64,000 nucleotides of DNA from Multifurca ochricompacta (GCA_022496185.1 WTXG01000068.1:62001-126000), one strand, 5' to 3'. Shown: positions 9,641 to 22,592, counted from the first letter of the stretch. A program made the numbers and translations. Notes: generated by a model from the letters alone, not told the origin.

Positions 9641-11092
9641 TAGTGATTGGCAGGGGTAACCCTGGGGTATACTCGTTGGTACCCGTACCCATACCTGTAC
9701 CTGTCACTATGGGTACGGGTAACCCGCGGGTTACCCGCGGGTCACCTGTGAAAATGCATGCAAGTTCTTTACTTGCATCGCGCATTTCAGATAACCGGCC
9801 TGGGCCTTCCTGGACCAAGAAGATACACAACGCGTTTATTTGTGGCTGCTCAAGATCCCTCAATGGCTCTTGTTTTATGTTCAGAAGATTAAGATAATTC
9901 ATTATTCCATTATTTTTCTATTATTCTGCTTTCAATTTTATACAAGCACAACTAAAATCCAGTATACAGAGATGATTAGATAGGATGTTATAGAACATTG
10001 ATGAATAGCCTGTCAGATAACCACACAGAATGCAAAAAAATTTAATGAACACATAGACATTGGCAGGGGTAACCCCTGGATAATTGTTTTGATACCTGGG
10101 TTGCCCATAAAATGAAACACGTGCAAGTTCTTTACTTGCATCGCACATTTCAGACAATCGGCCCAGGCCATCCCGGTCAAGGAGATATGCACTCAGACAC
10201 AACGTGTTCATTTATGGCTACTCAAGATCCCTCAAAGATTCCTATTTTATGTTCATAAGATTAAGATAATTTATTATTCCAACTTTATTTTATTATTCTG
10301 GTTTCAATTTTATATGAGCGCGACCGATCTTTGCATTTCTGCGCATTTCGGATAAATGGCCTGGGCCATCCCAGTCAAGGAGATAAGCACTTGGACACAA
10401 CGCGTTCATTTATGGCTACTCAAGATTCCTCAAAAATTGTTGTTTTATGTTCAGAAGATTAAAAGGATCTTTTATTTACATTATTATTTTATTATTCTAG
10501 TTTCATTTCATACAAGCGCGACTGTCCTGGTCCCTGGATGCACAATTCTGCGCATTTAAGTCAACCTTCCTTAATAGGAAGGAGGTCAGACCACCATGCA
10601 ATGCAATGTAGTCGCTGCCCCATGCAGCTTGTAGATACACGCGGGCCTTGTTTCAATAAATTAATTTGATAATTAGATTATAGAATAGTCTAAAGTAGTC
10701 TAGAGAGTATTTTAGATAGTGCCAGACTGGCAGAATTGGTCGTGCATTAATAAAACAGATGCATCATGATTTTCAAGAATGTAGATCACTGATAACACTT
10801 TTATTTTACATCGCACTGTTGATCTGCTTTGATATTTTGTAGGATAACACTAGAACATATTTACATTCACCCTGTATCATACATCAGACGAGATCTTGTA
10901 TTTTTGTGGCTGCAGATGTGTTTTATCTTGGAAATTCCACTGATCTTGTCAATGGATAATTGGCGCCTATACCCGCCAAACCCGCCACACGGGTACAGGT
11001 TTCCACGGGTTGGGAGCCATATACCCGTACCCATACCCGGCAAAACCCGTGGCGCTTACCCGTGTGGGTATGAAAACCCTTGACAATCACTA
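9641..11092. mobile_element. Non-autonomous hAT-like DNA transposon (1452 bp)
   Basis: The left end TAGTGATTGGCAGGGGT and the reverse complement of the right end, TAGTGATTGTCAAGGGT, form terminal inverted repeats of about 17 bp. CTTTCAAC is duplicated perfectly on both sides (9633-9640, 11093-11100). An 8-bp duplication is the hAT hallmark. Both subterminal regions are rich in GGGTA/TACCC and GGGTACGGGTA-type strings, as in many fungal hAT ends. There is no transposase frame, so it would have to be mobilised in trans. Confidence 0.88.
9764..10470. repeat. Three imperfect ~140-150-bp repeats inside the hAT-like element
   Basis: Units start near 9764, 10127 and 10335. Each carries GCATTTC.GA, GGCC.GGGCC, ACAACG.GTT.ATTTATGGC, CTCAAGAT.CCTCAA and TTTTATGTTCA.AAGATTAA in the same order. 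The second unit is preceded at 10059-10082 by a second copy of the element's own left terminal sequence (ATTGGCAGGGGTAACCC), so terminus and body were duplicated together. Confidence 0.75.
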
Positions 11093-11438
11093 CTTTCAAC
11101 AGAACCTTGACTTTCACAAGTTTCTGATCTAGGGGTTTGTTCCACAAGGCACCATGTGGAAGTCAAGCCACTTTAAAGGCTTGATTACCCCTCAACTAAA
11201 TCCAAAAGCAAAACCCACTTGTGATTCATGGATGATGGAACAGGAACCCCCAATGCTTACCAATAGCATCATTGTCTCCCAATTCTGAGGTACTGAATGA
11301 TGCTGTTTCCTTCCAACACTTCTTTAGATTCTGGAGTTGGGGGCTCAATGCACTTGATCACCTTGTTGAGATCTTCTGGAGTGCTTTTAAAACTGATGTG
11401 CAGCTGTGTCAATAACTTCCACATGATGAGCTAGCTGG

Positions 11439-11965
11439 TCAGTGTTGAAGTGGTCCAACTGGCTTGCCATGGACACAATAAAGTTTGCGGGATGAGGGGA
11501 TGAGATGACAGGATAACCTTTGGGAGGTACAAGAAAAGCAGACAACGCTGCTATAAGAGCATGAGGTTCCTTTATTTAAACTAAAGTGTAAACTCCGAAA
11601 GAAAGAGCACCTCAATGGACACCCAACCTTGCCGCCGTCTTCCAAATATCTTTCTGTTCTATTCAGAGTCACGAGCCTGCAGGCAGATTCCCAGATGAAC
11701 CTCAGTCGACGATCTTTGCGAACAGGCAGGTTGTTGGGATGGAAGTAGACTATGGTTTTAACACTCGGTACTTTGATGCTGGGTGCATGGGCACAACGGG
11801 GTATGATTGCGTGTGACGTCTTTCCTGACGGCGGAATGCGACCTGGAAAAATACTTGTGGATACCATCATCATTCTTTTGAGTGGATGATTTGATATTTA
11901 CCCAAAGATCTATAGACGCATCCGTCATATTCAATCACTATGGCCTTTCCGTTCACAATCTCTGG
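11439..11965 (-). CDS. Possible small hypothetical gene
   Basis: A 144-codon open frame (11439-11873) could be joined across an intron to an upstream exon near 11903-11965 (EIVNGKAIVIEYDG). The frame contains VKTIVYFHPNNLPVRKDRR. I recognise no family, no clear start codon is visible, and it may be a chance frame. The rest of 11101-12237 shows nothing else supportable. Confidence 0.25.
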
Positions 11966-12237
11966 TGAGTTTACATACTCAGGGACTTTCCCTTTGGCTG
12001 GTCGCTGAGGGGGAGCCTGTACTCGAGGTCAGAGAGATGGGCAGGTACCGTCAAGGTTGGGGACGGTAAGCTTGAAGTCTCATAAAAACCGAGAAGATGG
12101 CGGACAGTGACTGACATTTGAGTTGTAGAGCGCGGTCGGTTCCTGCTTGCTACAAACCTACATACGTTCTCCCTTATGCGAATCATTAATATTGAATGTA
12201 AGTAAGGACACAGCAGCAAAAAATTACGGTAAACCCA

Positions 12238-15200
12238 TTAAATGTAGACAGGTGCATATCCACTAGTATTGGGGGGGATTGGAGTCTCCAAGGCAGCTTG
12301 AGGAGGAGTGACCAGGCTTGGCATGAGCATCTCAGGGAGCCCTAAGGTCTCAGCGATGCCGTTCACCATCTTGAGGAGTTCGAGTTGCTCCTCGGTAGCC
12401 CGTCCTTCCTTCTCCACAACGGATTTAAACGCGCTGCCCCTGATCATACCAAAGTACTTCAACGCAACGCTGTCGGTAGCATTTGTGAGTCCGGGTACTC
12501 CCATCAATTTATGCAGAACCGCCCAGACAAAATCCGGAACCGTCTCCTTGCGTCCAAGATGCGGTACCAAGTGGAACGCCATGATCGAAAAATTTTGCAG
12601 CGGACCATTGAGGAGGAGACTCTGGAGATATTTCGGTGAAGATGCCTCCATTTCGGTGTTGAGGTCACCTCGACCTCGGGCCTGTCTCCGCTTGCGCTCT
12701 TGCTCATCGCCCAAGCAAAGCCAATCGTACACTTTGATTAAAAACAGTTGCTCCTCGAGAATCTGCACGACTGGTGAATGCCCTTGCGCGATCCGCGCGC
12801 GAAGTTGACTCATGACGACATGATTCATAAGACCCAATGCACAATACGCGTGGATCGCCGAAGGGCGACCGACCATGCTAGATGTGAAGGCGACTTTGTT
12901 GGCAGAGCGAAGGATGTCGTCCACCCCGACCTCGTACCAGCGGACAGTAGGAGAGCCCTCGAGAACCGTGAAGACCTCTTCGAGGACCCGTAAACTAGCC
13001 ATGGACATGCGATGCCTCGTCACCTGTGGTACTTCCGAATTTACGCTTGCCTTCAGATGCTCATCGATCCTTCGCAAAAGACCATCCTCAGAGATGATCT
13101 TCTCAACCGTATCGCGGGCATTATCGAGACCATTAGACGAGACGAAAACGGGAAGGGCAGACGAGAGGGCATCGAGAACATCGAAGGAACCGAATGGATC
13201 CTTGGCGTATACCTGATCATGGCGTAAGCGCAATTCACCAGTAGGGGAAGACCGTTTCCCGAGACTAGGGTCAGCCGACAGCACCGGTACCAGGTGGAGT
13301 CCTATCGCAACCTTGTCCATGAGCTCCAATAACTGGGTATATCGTTCGATGGCATGGACAGGCAACCTTTCCTGGACCTTGACGCCGACCTGGGGTGAAC
13401 GTTCAGTCTGGATCCCCAGCGCAGCGCCACTGGATGACCCAGCCACCGCGGGCATGTCAGGTCCGTCTGTGCCAGAGGAAACGGGCAACAACGAGACATT
13501 GTTAGATACTTCGAGTACTCCTGCTTTACTCGAGCCATAGAGTTGTTCGCGGACGTCTGCATGCACTTCTTGGAATCGAGAGCACGCAGAAGCGGAAGCT
13601 GCAGGCTGGGTGATACTAAAGGCGCCTACCATCGTCTCCAGAGTCTCCCACACCGTCGTAAGATCCAACGTTTGCCGTTCAGCGCATGATAGAACATCCC
13701 GTATCAAGACCAGAAAATTGATCACGTGTCCGTCGTGCGCGATGCTGGACCAAGCATTGTACCCTTCTGACGCTACGCGTAACTCTACCTCCTCCAGATC
13801 GGCTTGGTTACGCCACCGCCTGCTGTCGCCACTTGCCCATGTCCGCAAGCGTAATGCCAACGGCAATAAACGTGGAGGCACTCGTAACGATTCCCCCACA
13901 GGAAGATGTGTCGAGAGCGAGCCAATGAGATTGCGAAACATCAGAGCCCTAATACATGCAGCGCGCAGCGCCAAAGCGGAATCCTGACTGGTACGAGTCA
14001 CGTCAGCCGATTTAATCAGTGAAATTGTGGCCCTTCTGTGTTGGGGATTATCAGTCCACTGATCGAGGACGGAGAAAATCGCGTCCTGCGTCTCGAGACT
14101 CGCGATGGCGCGAGTCATGCTTGCCGCTTGGGAGAGCTCTTGCGACGACATACACTTCGTCAGATGGTCTCCCACGCGCTCCAAAATCCCATCTGTCACA
14201 AGTGCTTCCATGGTGGCCGTCGCGTCAGCGAGGAAGGGAGAGCGGATGAGCGCAGGAAGTCCCGTGACCAATTCATCCATGCTATTCTCGTCCACGTCCT
14301 CGAGCAACCACTGCAAAGCAAGATGGTCGAGAGTAGTTGCCCTGCGTTCCGTGGCCGCCAAAAGGTCTCTAGACCGATTGTGTTGGAGAGCGGCATCGAT
14401 GAAAGACCGGAAGGAGATGGGAGGTGAACCTTTCATTAACAACACAGGCAACCTGACGAGGAACCGAAGGAAGATGGCGCAAGGGCGCAAGGGGGTGGTG
14501 AGGGCAGTTTGGTAAGGGGAGCTGGCGACAATGAGGGGGAGGACGCTGAGGATGGAATAGGCCGAAAGGAGCACGATAATGCAACATCGCGCGGCGAAAC
14601 CTACGGTGTGGTTGACGGTATGAAGAAATTCACCGAACGCGAAGAAGAAAATGAAGACGGAGAGATGGAGCAGGACCGGAATGCTCTCGACCACCCGTCG
14701 CATCTGGAATTTGGTCAAGCCCTGGAACAGATAGGCGCGCACACGACCACGTTTATGGGGTGGGGCGCTAAGTCGGGAGTACTGCAGGTATTCTCGTGTC
14801 CATTGTTGAATAAGGGTGGACATGAGCGCGCACGTAAGGCTAAGGAACAAACTGAGGAACATGAGTATGTTGATTCGAATGGCAGTCGTGGAGGCCGCGG
14901 ATGCTGAAACGGCGGAAGGGGATGAGGCCGAAGAGCCGCTTGATTGGGCAACTAATTGAGTGAGAAGTGCGACCGTAGCACTGCCCGTGTCGGGCAAAAG
15001 GGTCTTGTACGTCTCGATGATGAACGCCGAAACGACTGCTGAGAACAGACCTGTCTTCAGGACCGTCAATGTTCACTTTTTGATTTGCCTTGGGCTTAGA
15101 CAGCCGTTTCACGTACAAAGATCAACATGGCATCCGTCTCCCCCTTCCACGTTTCAGCGAGCTCGATATCATGCTTGTCGGCCTCGCTCTCATACAATTT

Positions 15201-15463
15201 CCAGACTTTAACAGAAGCCGAAGTGAATCCTGTCTCTGTGAGGGGGGGTGGAGGAGGAAATCAGAGGTACCGCGGGGGAGAGGTAAGGAGGGGGTGATTC
15301 CGTACCTCTGTCATTGTCAACTTGAACGTCAGCCAGAGGGATTCCTACACTCGCTCTCAGGCGTCAACATGGAATTGACATCGTTGCGGGAGCGAAACGA
15401 CGGACCTTGGCCACCACCCTCTACGTCCCGTTGTCCAGGTGGCGCAGCAGCAATAGCAGACAT
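12238..15463 (-). CDS. DUF6535 domain-containing multi-pass membrane protein
   Basis: The main exon 15054-12238 encodes about 937 residues. An exon ending at 15117 (ETWKGETDAMLIF) joins across a 62-nt intron (15055-15116) to give DAMLIF-TGLFSAVVSAFIIETY, the signature start of DUF6535. A probable first exon begins at the ATG at 15463 (MSAIAAAPPGQRD); its donor is uncertain. Four hydrophobic segments follow: GLFSAVVSAFII, ILMFLSLFLSLTCALMSTLI, LLHLSVFIFFFAFGEFL and CCIIVLLSAYSILSVLPLIV. After these comes a long, mostly helical cytosolic region of ~700 residues without recognisable motifs. The family is abundant and variable in Agaricomycetes and has no known function. No frame breaks were seen. 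Confidence 0.85.
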
Positions 15464-16561
15464 ACAGTAGGGCTGCGATGGCGGATTCAGAACAAGTAAT
15501 GAGCGCTGAATATGTGTCAGTTGGCGGTTGCTACCTGACAGTTGATAGATCAAAGGGGCGCCGGTGCTTCAAATGCAAGTGCAGCCTTTGGATAGCATAG
15601 TCCGATCGTTGCCTCATGGTGTAACTAACATTCGAAGGAAAGGAGTGTATTTTGCGAGTCTGGGGTTCATCAAGTTTGCAACGCGGAGACCAGTGCATGC
15701 GCCAATCCGTATTAAACGAATATAAGAATTTTGCAAAACTCGGGATGCGGCCTCTATCTACGAGTGCGATGTCCTGACAAAGCCACCCCTTACACATAAT
15801 ACATAATTAATGTGAAAAAAAATAAATGGGGAATGACCAAGAATACAAGCACAAGTGCAATTAAAAAAAGATCTTAATTTACACGTTCTCACTTGGTCTT
15901 CGCCTCGCGCGAAACACGGTGAACTCAGTAGCGCTAGGGGTGTCTAGTGCTAGTCGCATCATCAGCCCCAACGAGGGCGCGTGATGATCACCAGTTAAAG
16001 TATAGCACGACCAAATCATGGAAGCAAGTGATGATGCCCCAAACACGTACGGACGCGAGATTTATGCGCATGCACACTAGAAGAGAAAGGACAGCGTGTG
16101 CAAATGAAAACCCAAAAAATGAAACCTCCGATTTTGTAAAGTCCTATCTAGGACCGACGCTGCAAATATTATCTATCATAAATTCACCAGTATGTGAGTC
16201 GATGGTAAGATACGGAAAGAGGGCTAACAAGCGCGCGCGAGCGTCAGTGGCACCGGGGGTGAAGAAAAAAAAATTGAAGAAATAACAAGTACATTGTAAA
16301 AAAAAAACCAAGCAAAAGTGAGTGTTCCTTTCTCTCACTCTTCTCCCTAGGATTACGTCCAAGCAAGAGCATGGAGGAGGATTGCAAAAGTGGTAGTACA
16401 AACGAAAGTCCGGGCAAAGCCGGAAGGAATGCAGAGTGTGTGAGGGGTGGGGTGTAAACTCAGCCCGGCCTGCAGACTGCCTTATTACGCCGACTAATCG
16501 TGCTATCAGTAACATGTGAGGTAACATGGAAGGAGGGTACGTACGGCAGGTGCAAGTATGT
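15464..16561. other. Intergenic, no supported gene
   Basis: Contains short A tracts and AT-rich stretches (for example 15800-15880, 16260-16310). Nothing that reads as a gene or RNA was found. Confidence 0.5.
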
Positions 16562-17860
16562 TTATTTGCGGGTAGGGGGCGGGGGGTCTGGGATCAGTAC
16601 GTGCATCGGACGCATGGCCCCAAAGCTCGTCTGATGTTGCAAAACATGGGTACCGCCGGTGTTGCCGTTGCCGTTGCCATTGACGTTACCGTAGGTAGAA
16701 TCCAACGTACTACGTGATGAAGAAGGACCATTGCGCTCCGCCCCAGTCTCTCCTGCACCGTCATAGCGTGGCGCTGGCTTGCGGCGCGGACCACCACCAC
16801 CACCAGCCGTCTGCGCGCGCTCCAGCGGGACCACATCCATTGGAAAAGGAGTATGCGACAACGGGCGGACCGGTGGCTCTGGATTGGACATAGCACGACC
16901 ATAACTGGCATTTGTCTGCACAGATGTGCGCTTAGATTGAGGGTTAGAAGGCTGATAAGGTGGCATTGCGGGTGGATTGGAAGCAATCGCCTTTTCGTGT
17001 CCAAGTGTGCTAAGTTCTTCGTCGGATCCGATGAATGTTTGTTCTGCATCAAGAGTCTGGCTCTTCTGCGTCGATGTCATATCGCTAGCATGATGCGATT
17101 TCCTGAGGGCCATCGCAGACCATCGCCCGTCATGGCCGTTTTCAGCACCGTTGCGAGGCCGTCGGCGGAAGAACCAAAAGAGGAAGGCGCAGAGAACGGC
17201 GGCGAGGGCGGCGATCCCGCCGATTACGCCACCTGCGATAGCACCCGCGTGAGAATGACCCGTGGACACTGTAACAATGGCCGACTGGGAAGCACTCGTA
17301 GTAGGAGTAGCAACGGGAGAGGAGGACGCGGAGGAGCTAGCGGGGAATTGGAGGATACAGTCGGTGTTGGTGCCATTCTGAACGAAGAATGGGGCCGAGC
17401 CAGTTTGAAGAACGCCCTGAACGTTGGCCAACATTTGATACCAACCCTGAGGAACGTCAACAGCGGACCACGACCACTTGCCTGCAGACGGGTCCAACTG
17501 AGATGCGACGAGCTGATTGATTGAGGGTAGGTATGAGCCACCATATCCAGAGAATTGCCGTCTAATAGGCAGGGCCCTTCCGGTATGTATGATCGGAATA
17601 GTCGTCGTTGAGGGGGCTCCGATCGAAACCGAGATACTCAATGGCGGAGCCTGGACAACATTTATGTTTGAGATGTTTAGAGATAGCGGGGCTGGGGAAC
17701 CTGCATATGCCCATAGAACGTTGGTAATGCCACAGGTAAACATCTCATTAACTGGCTGGAAGAGAAAGGTTGGCGCAGGGCTAGCCGACGTCGAGCTGCT
17801 CGTTGGTGCCGTATTGATTGCCGTCGTCAGAGAAAGAATGGAGAGAGGAAGGCTCGCCAT
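16562..17860 (-). CDS. Single-pass (type I) cell-surface protein, uncharacterised
   Basis: A single 432-residue exon. The start is the ATG at 17860, with an in-frame TGA a few codons upstream. It has a short N-terminal hydrophobic signal-like segment (MASLPLSILSL), then an ~180-residue extracellular domain (CGITNVLWAYAG..., KWSWSAVDVPQGWYQMLAN), then a Ser/Thr-rich linker. One strong membrane helix follows (AGAIAGGVIGGIAALAAVLC, near residues 205-235) with RRR on its inner side. The cytoplasmic tail of ~200 residues is polar and Pro/Gly-rich. This layout is shared by many basidiomycete surface proteins and by cell-wall sensors, but I see no WSC or MID2 domain, so no function is assigned. Confidence 0.75.
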   Translation of the reverse strand: MASLPLSILSLTTAINTAPTSSSTSASPAPTFLFQPVNEMFTCGITNVLWAYAGSPAPLSLNISNINVVQAPPLSISVSIGAPSTTTIPIIHTGRALPIRRQFSGYGGSYLPSINQLVASQLDPSAGKWSWSAVDVPQGWYQMLANVQGVLQTGSAPFFVQNGTNTDCILQFPASSSASSSPVATPTTSASQSAIVTVSTGHSHAGAIAGGVIGGIAALAAVLCAFLFWFFRRRPRNGAENGHDGRWSAMALRKSHHASDMTSTQKSQTLDAEQTFIGSDEELSTLGHEKAIASNPPAMPPYQPSNPQSKRTSVQTNASYGRAMSNPEPPVRPLSHTPFPMDVVPLERAQTAGGGGGPRRKPAPRYDGAGETGAERNGPSSSRSTLDSTYGNVNGNGNGNTGGTHVLQHQTSFGAMRPMHVLIPDPPPPTRK

Positions 17861-20596
17861 GATGATGGCCGTTAATGGTCAAGGGCAAATGGGGACAACC
17901 AAGTAAAAGTGCTGGATGAATGAACAAAAGAAGTAGAAAAAAATGATGTGAATCAGTAATCGCGCAAAGCCGGCTAAACATCCGCTCCACCGCTGGAGGC
18001 CGGACTCGGGGTCGAGGCTCGAGGGTGGAGAGAGAAATAGAGCTTACAGCTTGGGGGAGAGGCCTCGACTACTTCCGATACCGGATTCTAAAGACACGAC
18101 TGTCTCAGATCAACGGGAGGGAGATACGAAACGTGTGAAAAAAAAAAAGGTGGTTCGCACCCTTGAGCCGAACTATGTCACTACTGAATCGTCAGCCTTT
18201 TTGGGTGAAGGCGTAAATGGGAACAAGGACGTGAGGAGGAAGAGAAAGGCCCTCTTGAAAGCAGAGTGATGACAGAGGCAGAGAAGGAGATAACAGTGCC
18301 AGTGCCAACAGAGGAAGAGGAAGAGGAAGAGGAAGAGGAGGATGATGGATGGATGGGAGTCGAAGACACAACCCCCCAAGTTCGGGGGACTCCTAATCCT
18401 AATCATACCTTATCCCCTTATTATTATCCCTTATCCCATCCCCTATTCTTACACTACACACTACAGACGGGTCAGGTCGGTTATTATTCCGTTCGGCGGT
18501 TAGATCAGGTCAGGAAAGGTCAGGTCACAAGGTCACAAAGGTAGTCAGAAGCTGAAGCTGCCGAACTTTTGCCACGCATCGGCACCAAATCTGGAAATTC
18601 TTGGCCCGTCCACCGACCGGTTGACCAAACCCTGACACACAACAAGCGGGCGACGGGCGACGGGAAACAATAATGAACGGCGCTTTCAAAAGTGGTCGCT
18701 TCTATTCGATTCGAGAGGGAGGGAGAGGGGAGAGGAAGGAAGAGATGATGAGCATCCATGCTTGAAGAGTGACAGATATGAGACAAAAAAGCGCCCACTG
18801 CACCTCACCCAAACTCACGCCCATCTCCCGTCGTTAGGGTTTGCCTATTGTCCCATCTGTTCAGTGTCAACGGCGACAGGAAGCCAGGGACAAACAGTAT
18901 GACCCCATCATCCCAATTCCCATCATCATCAAATTCTCAGTGTAGCAAGCGGAAGTGGGTATTTATTATGTAATAATGGGGGCTATGTTCCTTATGGATC
19001 CAACCCCAGCGACCATCCCTTCTCTTCCCTCCTCTCCCTCCCTTGCTTAGTCACTGCTTTGATTCCAGTTCGAACTCACACAAACTTGGCTGTGTATACA
19101 GGGTCGAGATGTTGTACATGGGAACGTCCACGCGAGCGAGTTTTTTTTTTAATTAACCTAGCATGCGTATCACACAACCTTGCAAGCTGTGATGTTCTTG
19201 TTTTAAGCAAGCCAGAAACCTATTTTCTCGTAGACCACCCCGTGTAGTCTTTTTTGTTTAATTTTTTCACAACTAATCCATACCACCAATACACTTTTAC
19301 TTGATCACACGTTATTGGTTACAATCTACATCGTATACATTGAAATGACCTGCCCAGCCACTTTAACGAAGCAACCCACAATCGAGACTACGACCGCATC
19401 AAGGTCAGCTCAATTCCCCGCCCATCTATCCGGGAAGGAGGTGATGATTAAAAGTAGAAGGAACACCACCAACCATTATCAATGCAAGTAATCTATTCCT
19501 TACCTCAATCGGTTCCTTCCTCAGACTCAGATGTTTTAACGTCCTGGCCTGTCTGGTTATATATTCCTATGCGCATTGGTGGTCGACGATAGTTCACGAG
19601 ATCGATAAAACAAGAATAGATGCGAATGGGAATGCGCGTGACTCCAAAGCGGCCCATTGAGTCGGCAAGCTTTCTGCATTGTCTGTGACAAACACATGGC
19701 ACCTCGCGATCATTTCGAAATTGCGAGGGGAGACAAAACTTCAGTAGAGCCTTTCGGGTCCGCACTATGGGTGGCAGTGGCAGAGGCAGAGGGCAGCTAG
19801 TTATTCGAACGGTGATGACGATGGCGATGACGCGGTTATCCGTGCGCAGAATAGTAGGAAATCTTCAGATTTCAGGAACCAAAACAGAACGCCGTACCGT
19901 GGTCACCTCAGACCCCCGAGCTCACAAGAGAACGAACGCCAGTCCCAGCACTTTAATGAGATAGAGATAGATAGTCAGCGGCGGCGAAACAGAGTCCACG
20001 GGCCTCCAAATCGAATTCCGGTGGGGAACAAGGCAACACAATGACAAGCATCTTGCCGAACATGTAACACACTGACCACTTGAAAGGCCGCCTCGCCGCT
20101 AATTAGCATCAACTTGTGTTATTTGATCCGCTCATTCTCATTGAGATTGTTTATGGAGACGGGTATCGACAACCAGGCGATTCAGGTACTCTGTTTCGAT
20201 TCGTCCAGTTAGGACTCATCTCTTCCTCCCAGGAGACAAATCCTCCGGGCGGATGTTAAAAAGTGTTTGGGCGGGCCACCATTGCGTCAATCGAAATTCT
20301 CAAACGAAATTGTTTGCGGCTTCCTTTGCACGGGATTCAAGCGCCACAAGCGTCCAAAGTTTTCGTGTTGATGTGATCAATGTACCCACAGAAGGACCCC
20401 ATTTTTCGTAATGTTTCTTGAGATCCTCCACGTACACGTAGAAAATCGAGTATTGCGTTATGGGAAAATCTTGGCAGGAAACGAAGACACCCCTTGAAAT
20501 GTGCTAGAATACCTGCTCTAGTCCTTCCACCAGTCCGTGATCGGAAGAGGTTGCTTGCATGGTCGAACAACTTCCGCATTAAGAATCGACAAGCGC
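17861..20596. other. Long intergenic region, no supported gene
   Basis: Includes a (GAGGAA)n purine repeat at 18311-18340, poly-T at 19141-19150 and GC-poor stretches. The short open frames show no family resemblance or exon structure that I can defend. A frame at 20337-20579 on the minus strand is unsupported. Confidence 0.45.
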
Positions 20597-21090
20597 CTAT
20601 GTTCCATCTGGAAGTGCACTGAAATTGAGGCCGTGCATTTCTACACCTGAATCGTTAAAGAGGATGAAATGACTGGGGTCAATGTGCAAAGCTGTAGGCT
20701 GGCCGTCTTGGCGCAACAAAAGATATGACATGAAGCAGGTCTTCCTGTATTAGTAATGGTCCGCTTATCAGAACAACGTGCTCATCACTCCCGACCCCAC
20801 TTGCTGATTCGTGGACCGCCATTGACAACACTACCCCCTGTCCAGGTTTGCCAACGTTCCCCAGAGTTCTTCTCTATATTCATAGTGAACCAAATGTGCC
20901 TTCTCAATATATCTGAGATGTCTAAGTTGCAAGTTGGAGAGACGACCTTCGGGGCAGATATAATTGAAGTTTTTTTTCCCAACTCAGGGACATCGAGTGT
21001 CACAAATATTTGGTCCAAGGGGGTGTTGGTTTTATACATATGCTGGGCCACCCCACGAACTCGTTTGATTATTGTGTTCCTATGGTAATT
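20597..21090 (-). CDS. Partial, uncharacterised protein gene (at least two exons)
   Basis: Reading leftward, one exon (about 21090-20790) gives NTIIKRVRG, then LDQIFVTLDVPELGKK and DISDILRRHIWFTMNI. A last exon (20744-20597) gives KTCFMSYLLLRQDGQPTALH, then DPSHFILFNDSG and a TAG stop at 20599-20597. They join across a plausible GT-AG intron of ~55 nt. The residue pattern is protein-like in both pieces, but I do not recognise the family and could not find the true 5' end. It may be a relic. Confidence 0.4.
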
Positions 21091-22592
21091 CTGGTAGGTG
21101 ACGCGACACCGAGAGCATCGTTACTCGATTCGAGTCTCCGCCCTGTTCTCCAGCCTTTCGACAGCTGAATTAACGTGAAAGACCCGTTGAAATCCCAGAA
21201 AGATCGAGAATTACATGGTACTTATACGATGAGGTGCAAAAGACTCTCATCCGGGCAATTGTCCTAGTCCCAGTATGTGGGTAGCCGTGTCTGAGGGTGA
21301 GACATCTAAGCGACGCCGTTTCCGCCGAACGCTGGGTCAGGATACAGGGAACGGGCTGCAGTGTCGAGTTCACCTGGACTTGAATGACGATAGATTGATT
21401 GGGTCAATTGGTCAATCAATTAAAAGCTTGAGGGGTGTAGTGAAGGTAGTCAGAGCCTACCCCTTTTTTCCTGGGGACCATAATGATAACCTTTCAATGT
21501 CTCAAATTATCTACTCTATCATATCATATCTATCCACACCATTCACACACCTTCCAGCACCTCCATTTCCATTTCATTTACTCCTCCGCTTCTTCCATTT
21601 CCTTTCATCTCAGCATAGCTGCAGCGGAGGCATCGGATGGATATGGATGTGTTGCCGTTGCCGGCGATAGTGAGACCGGGGTACATACAGCTCACAAGAC
21701 CATTAAGCCTACAGGGATGAACCTCAGACGAAGAATCTAACTACCAACCCCAACAATGGCCATTTACGCCCATCCTACCTACCTCTTCTTTCGATCACTT
21801 TTTCTGATCCTTCCTTTACTTTTTTTTTTTTGTCAAGATTGGTGGCAAAGGACAAAAGAACAAGGCTAACCCTGGAATGCCAAAGAACTTTGGCATGTGG
21901 GTATGCTGAAAATATGGTTTTTGGAGAGTTTTTGGCATCACCTCCTTCCTTGCCTCGTTGTCGCCATTTGGCTAGGGGGGCGTAACATATGAATATGACA
22001 TGTTGTCAGAGGTCAATGTATGTATTAGTATTAGTATTAGTACCCAACCCCTCACCCCCTCAGGGGGCGTATACCCACTGTAGTGGGATCCAACCGGCGG
22101 CGAACCCCGCTCAAACGGATCATGTGGGATCATGAAGGGAGTATCTCTCTATCCACCTTCACCTCATCTCTCTGTAGCTCCACCTAGTACTGCCTCCTTG
22201 CGTGGCCCGATATCATTGGACCCGAGGAGACCGACCCATAAAAGAACCGCAATTGATTATCATACAAACATAATAGTTATCCAGCCAATAACCATGATAC
22301 CCTACCCTTTGGTTTCGAAAAGCAAAAAGGTAACTGTTAATTACTCAAACGCTGACTGATTCAATATCGAAACAAGCAACCATTCATATGATATGATGTT
22401 ACCTTCCTTCCCATGAGCCATAAGTCACTCAAGGGTGAGTCAGGCTATCTCTGTAGTTTCTGCCACCCCGCCATCACCAATCGTCATGTCATGGTCGTTG
22501 TTCTATAAATACTGCCTGGTCATACAGATGTAATGGTGTCTAAATTAGCCAAGAGATAGACGTAAGGGAAAGATGAGAACATGGCTAGTTCT
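21091..22592. other. Intergenic, no supported gene
   Basis: Contains an ATTAGT repeat (22023-22043) and pyrimidine-rich DNA. A 131-codon open frame at 21275-21670 has no recognisable features. Confidence 0.45.

Noticed and set aside
22021..22045. Possible CRISPR-like or satellite array at the ATTAGT repeats
   Set aside because: Only three to four 6-bp units without spacers; a simple microsatellite in a eukaryotic genome.
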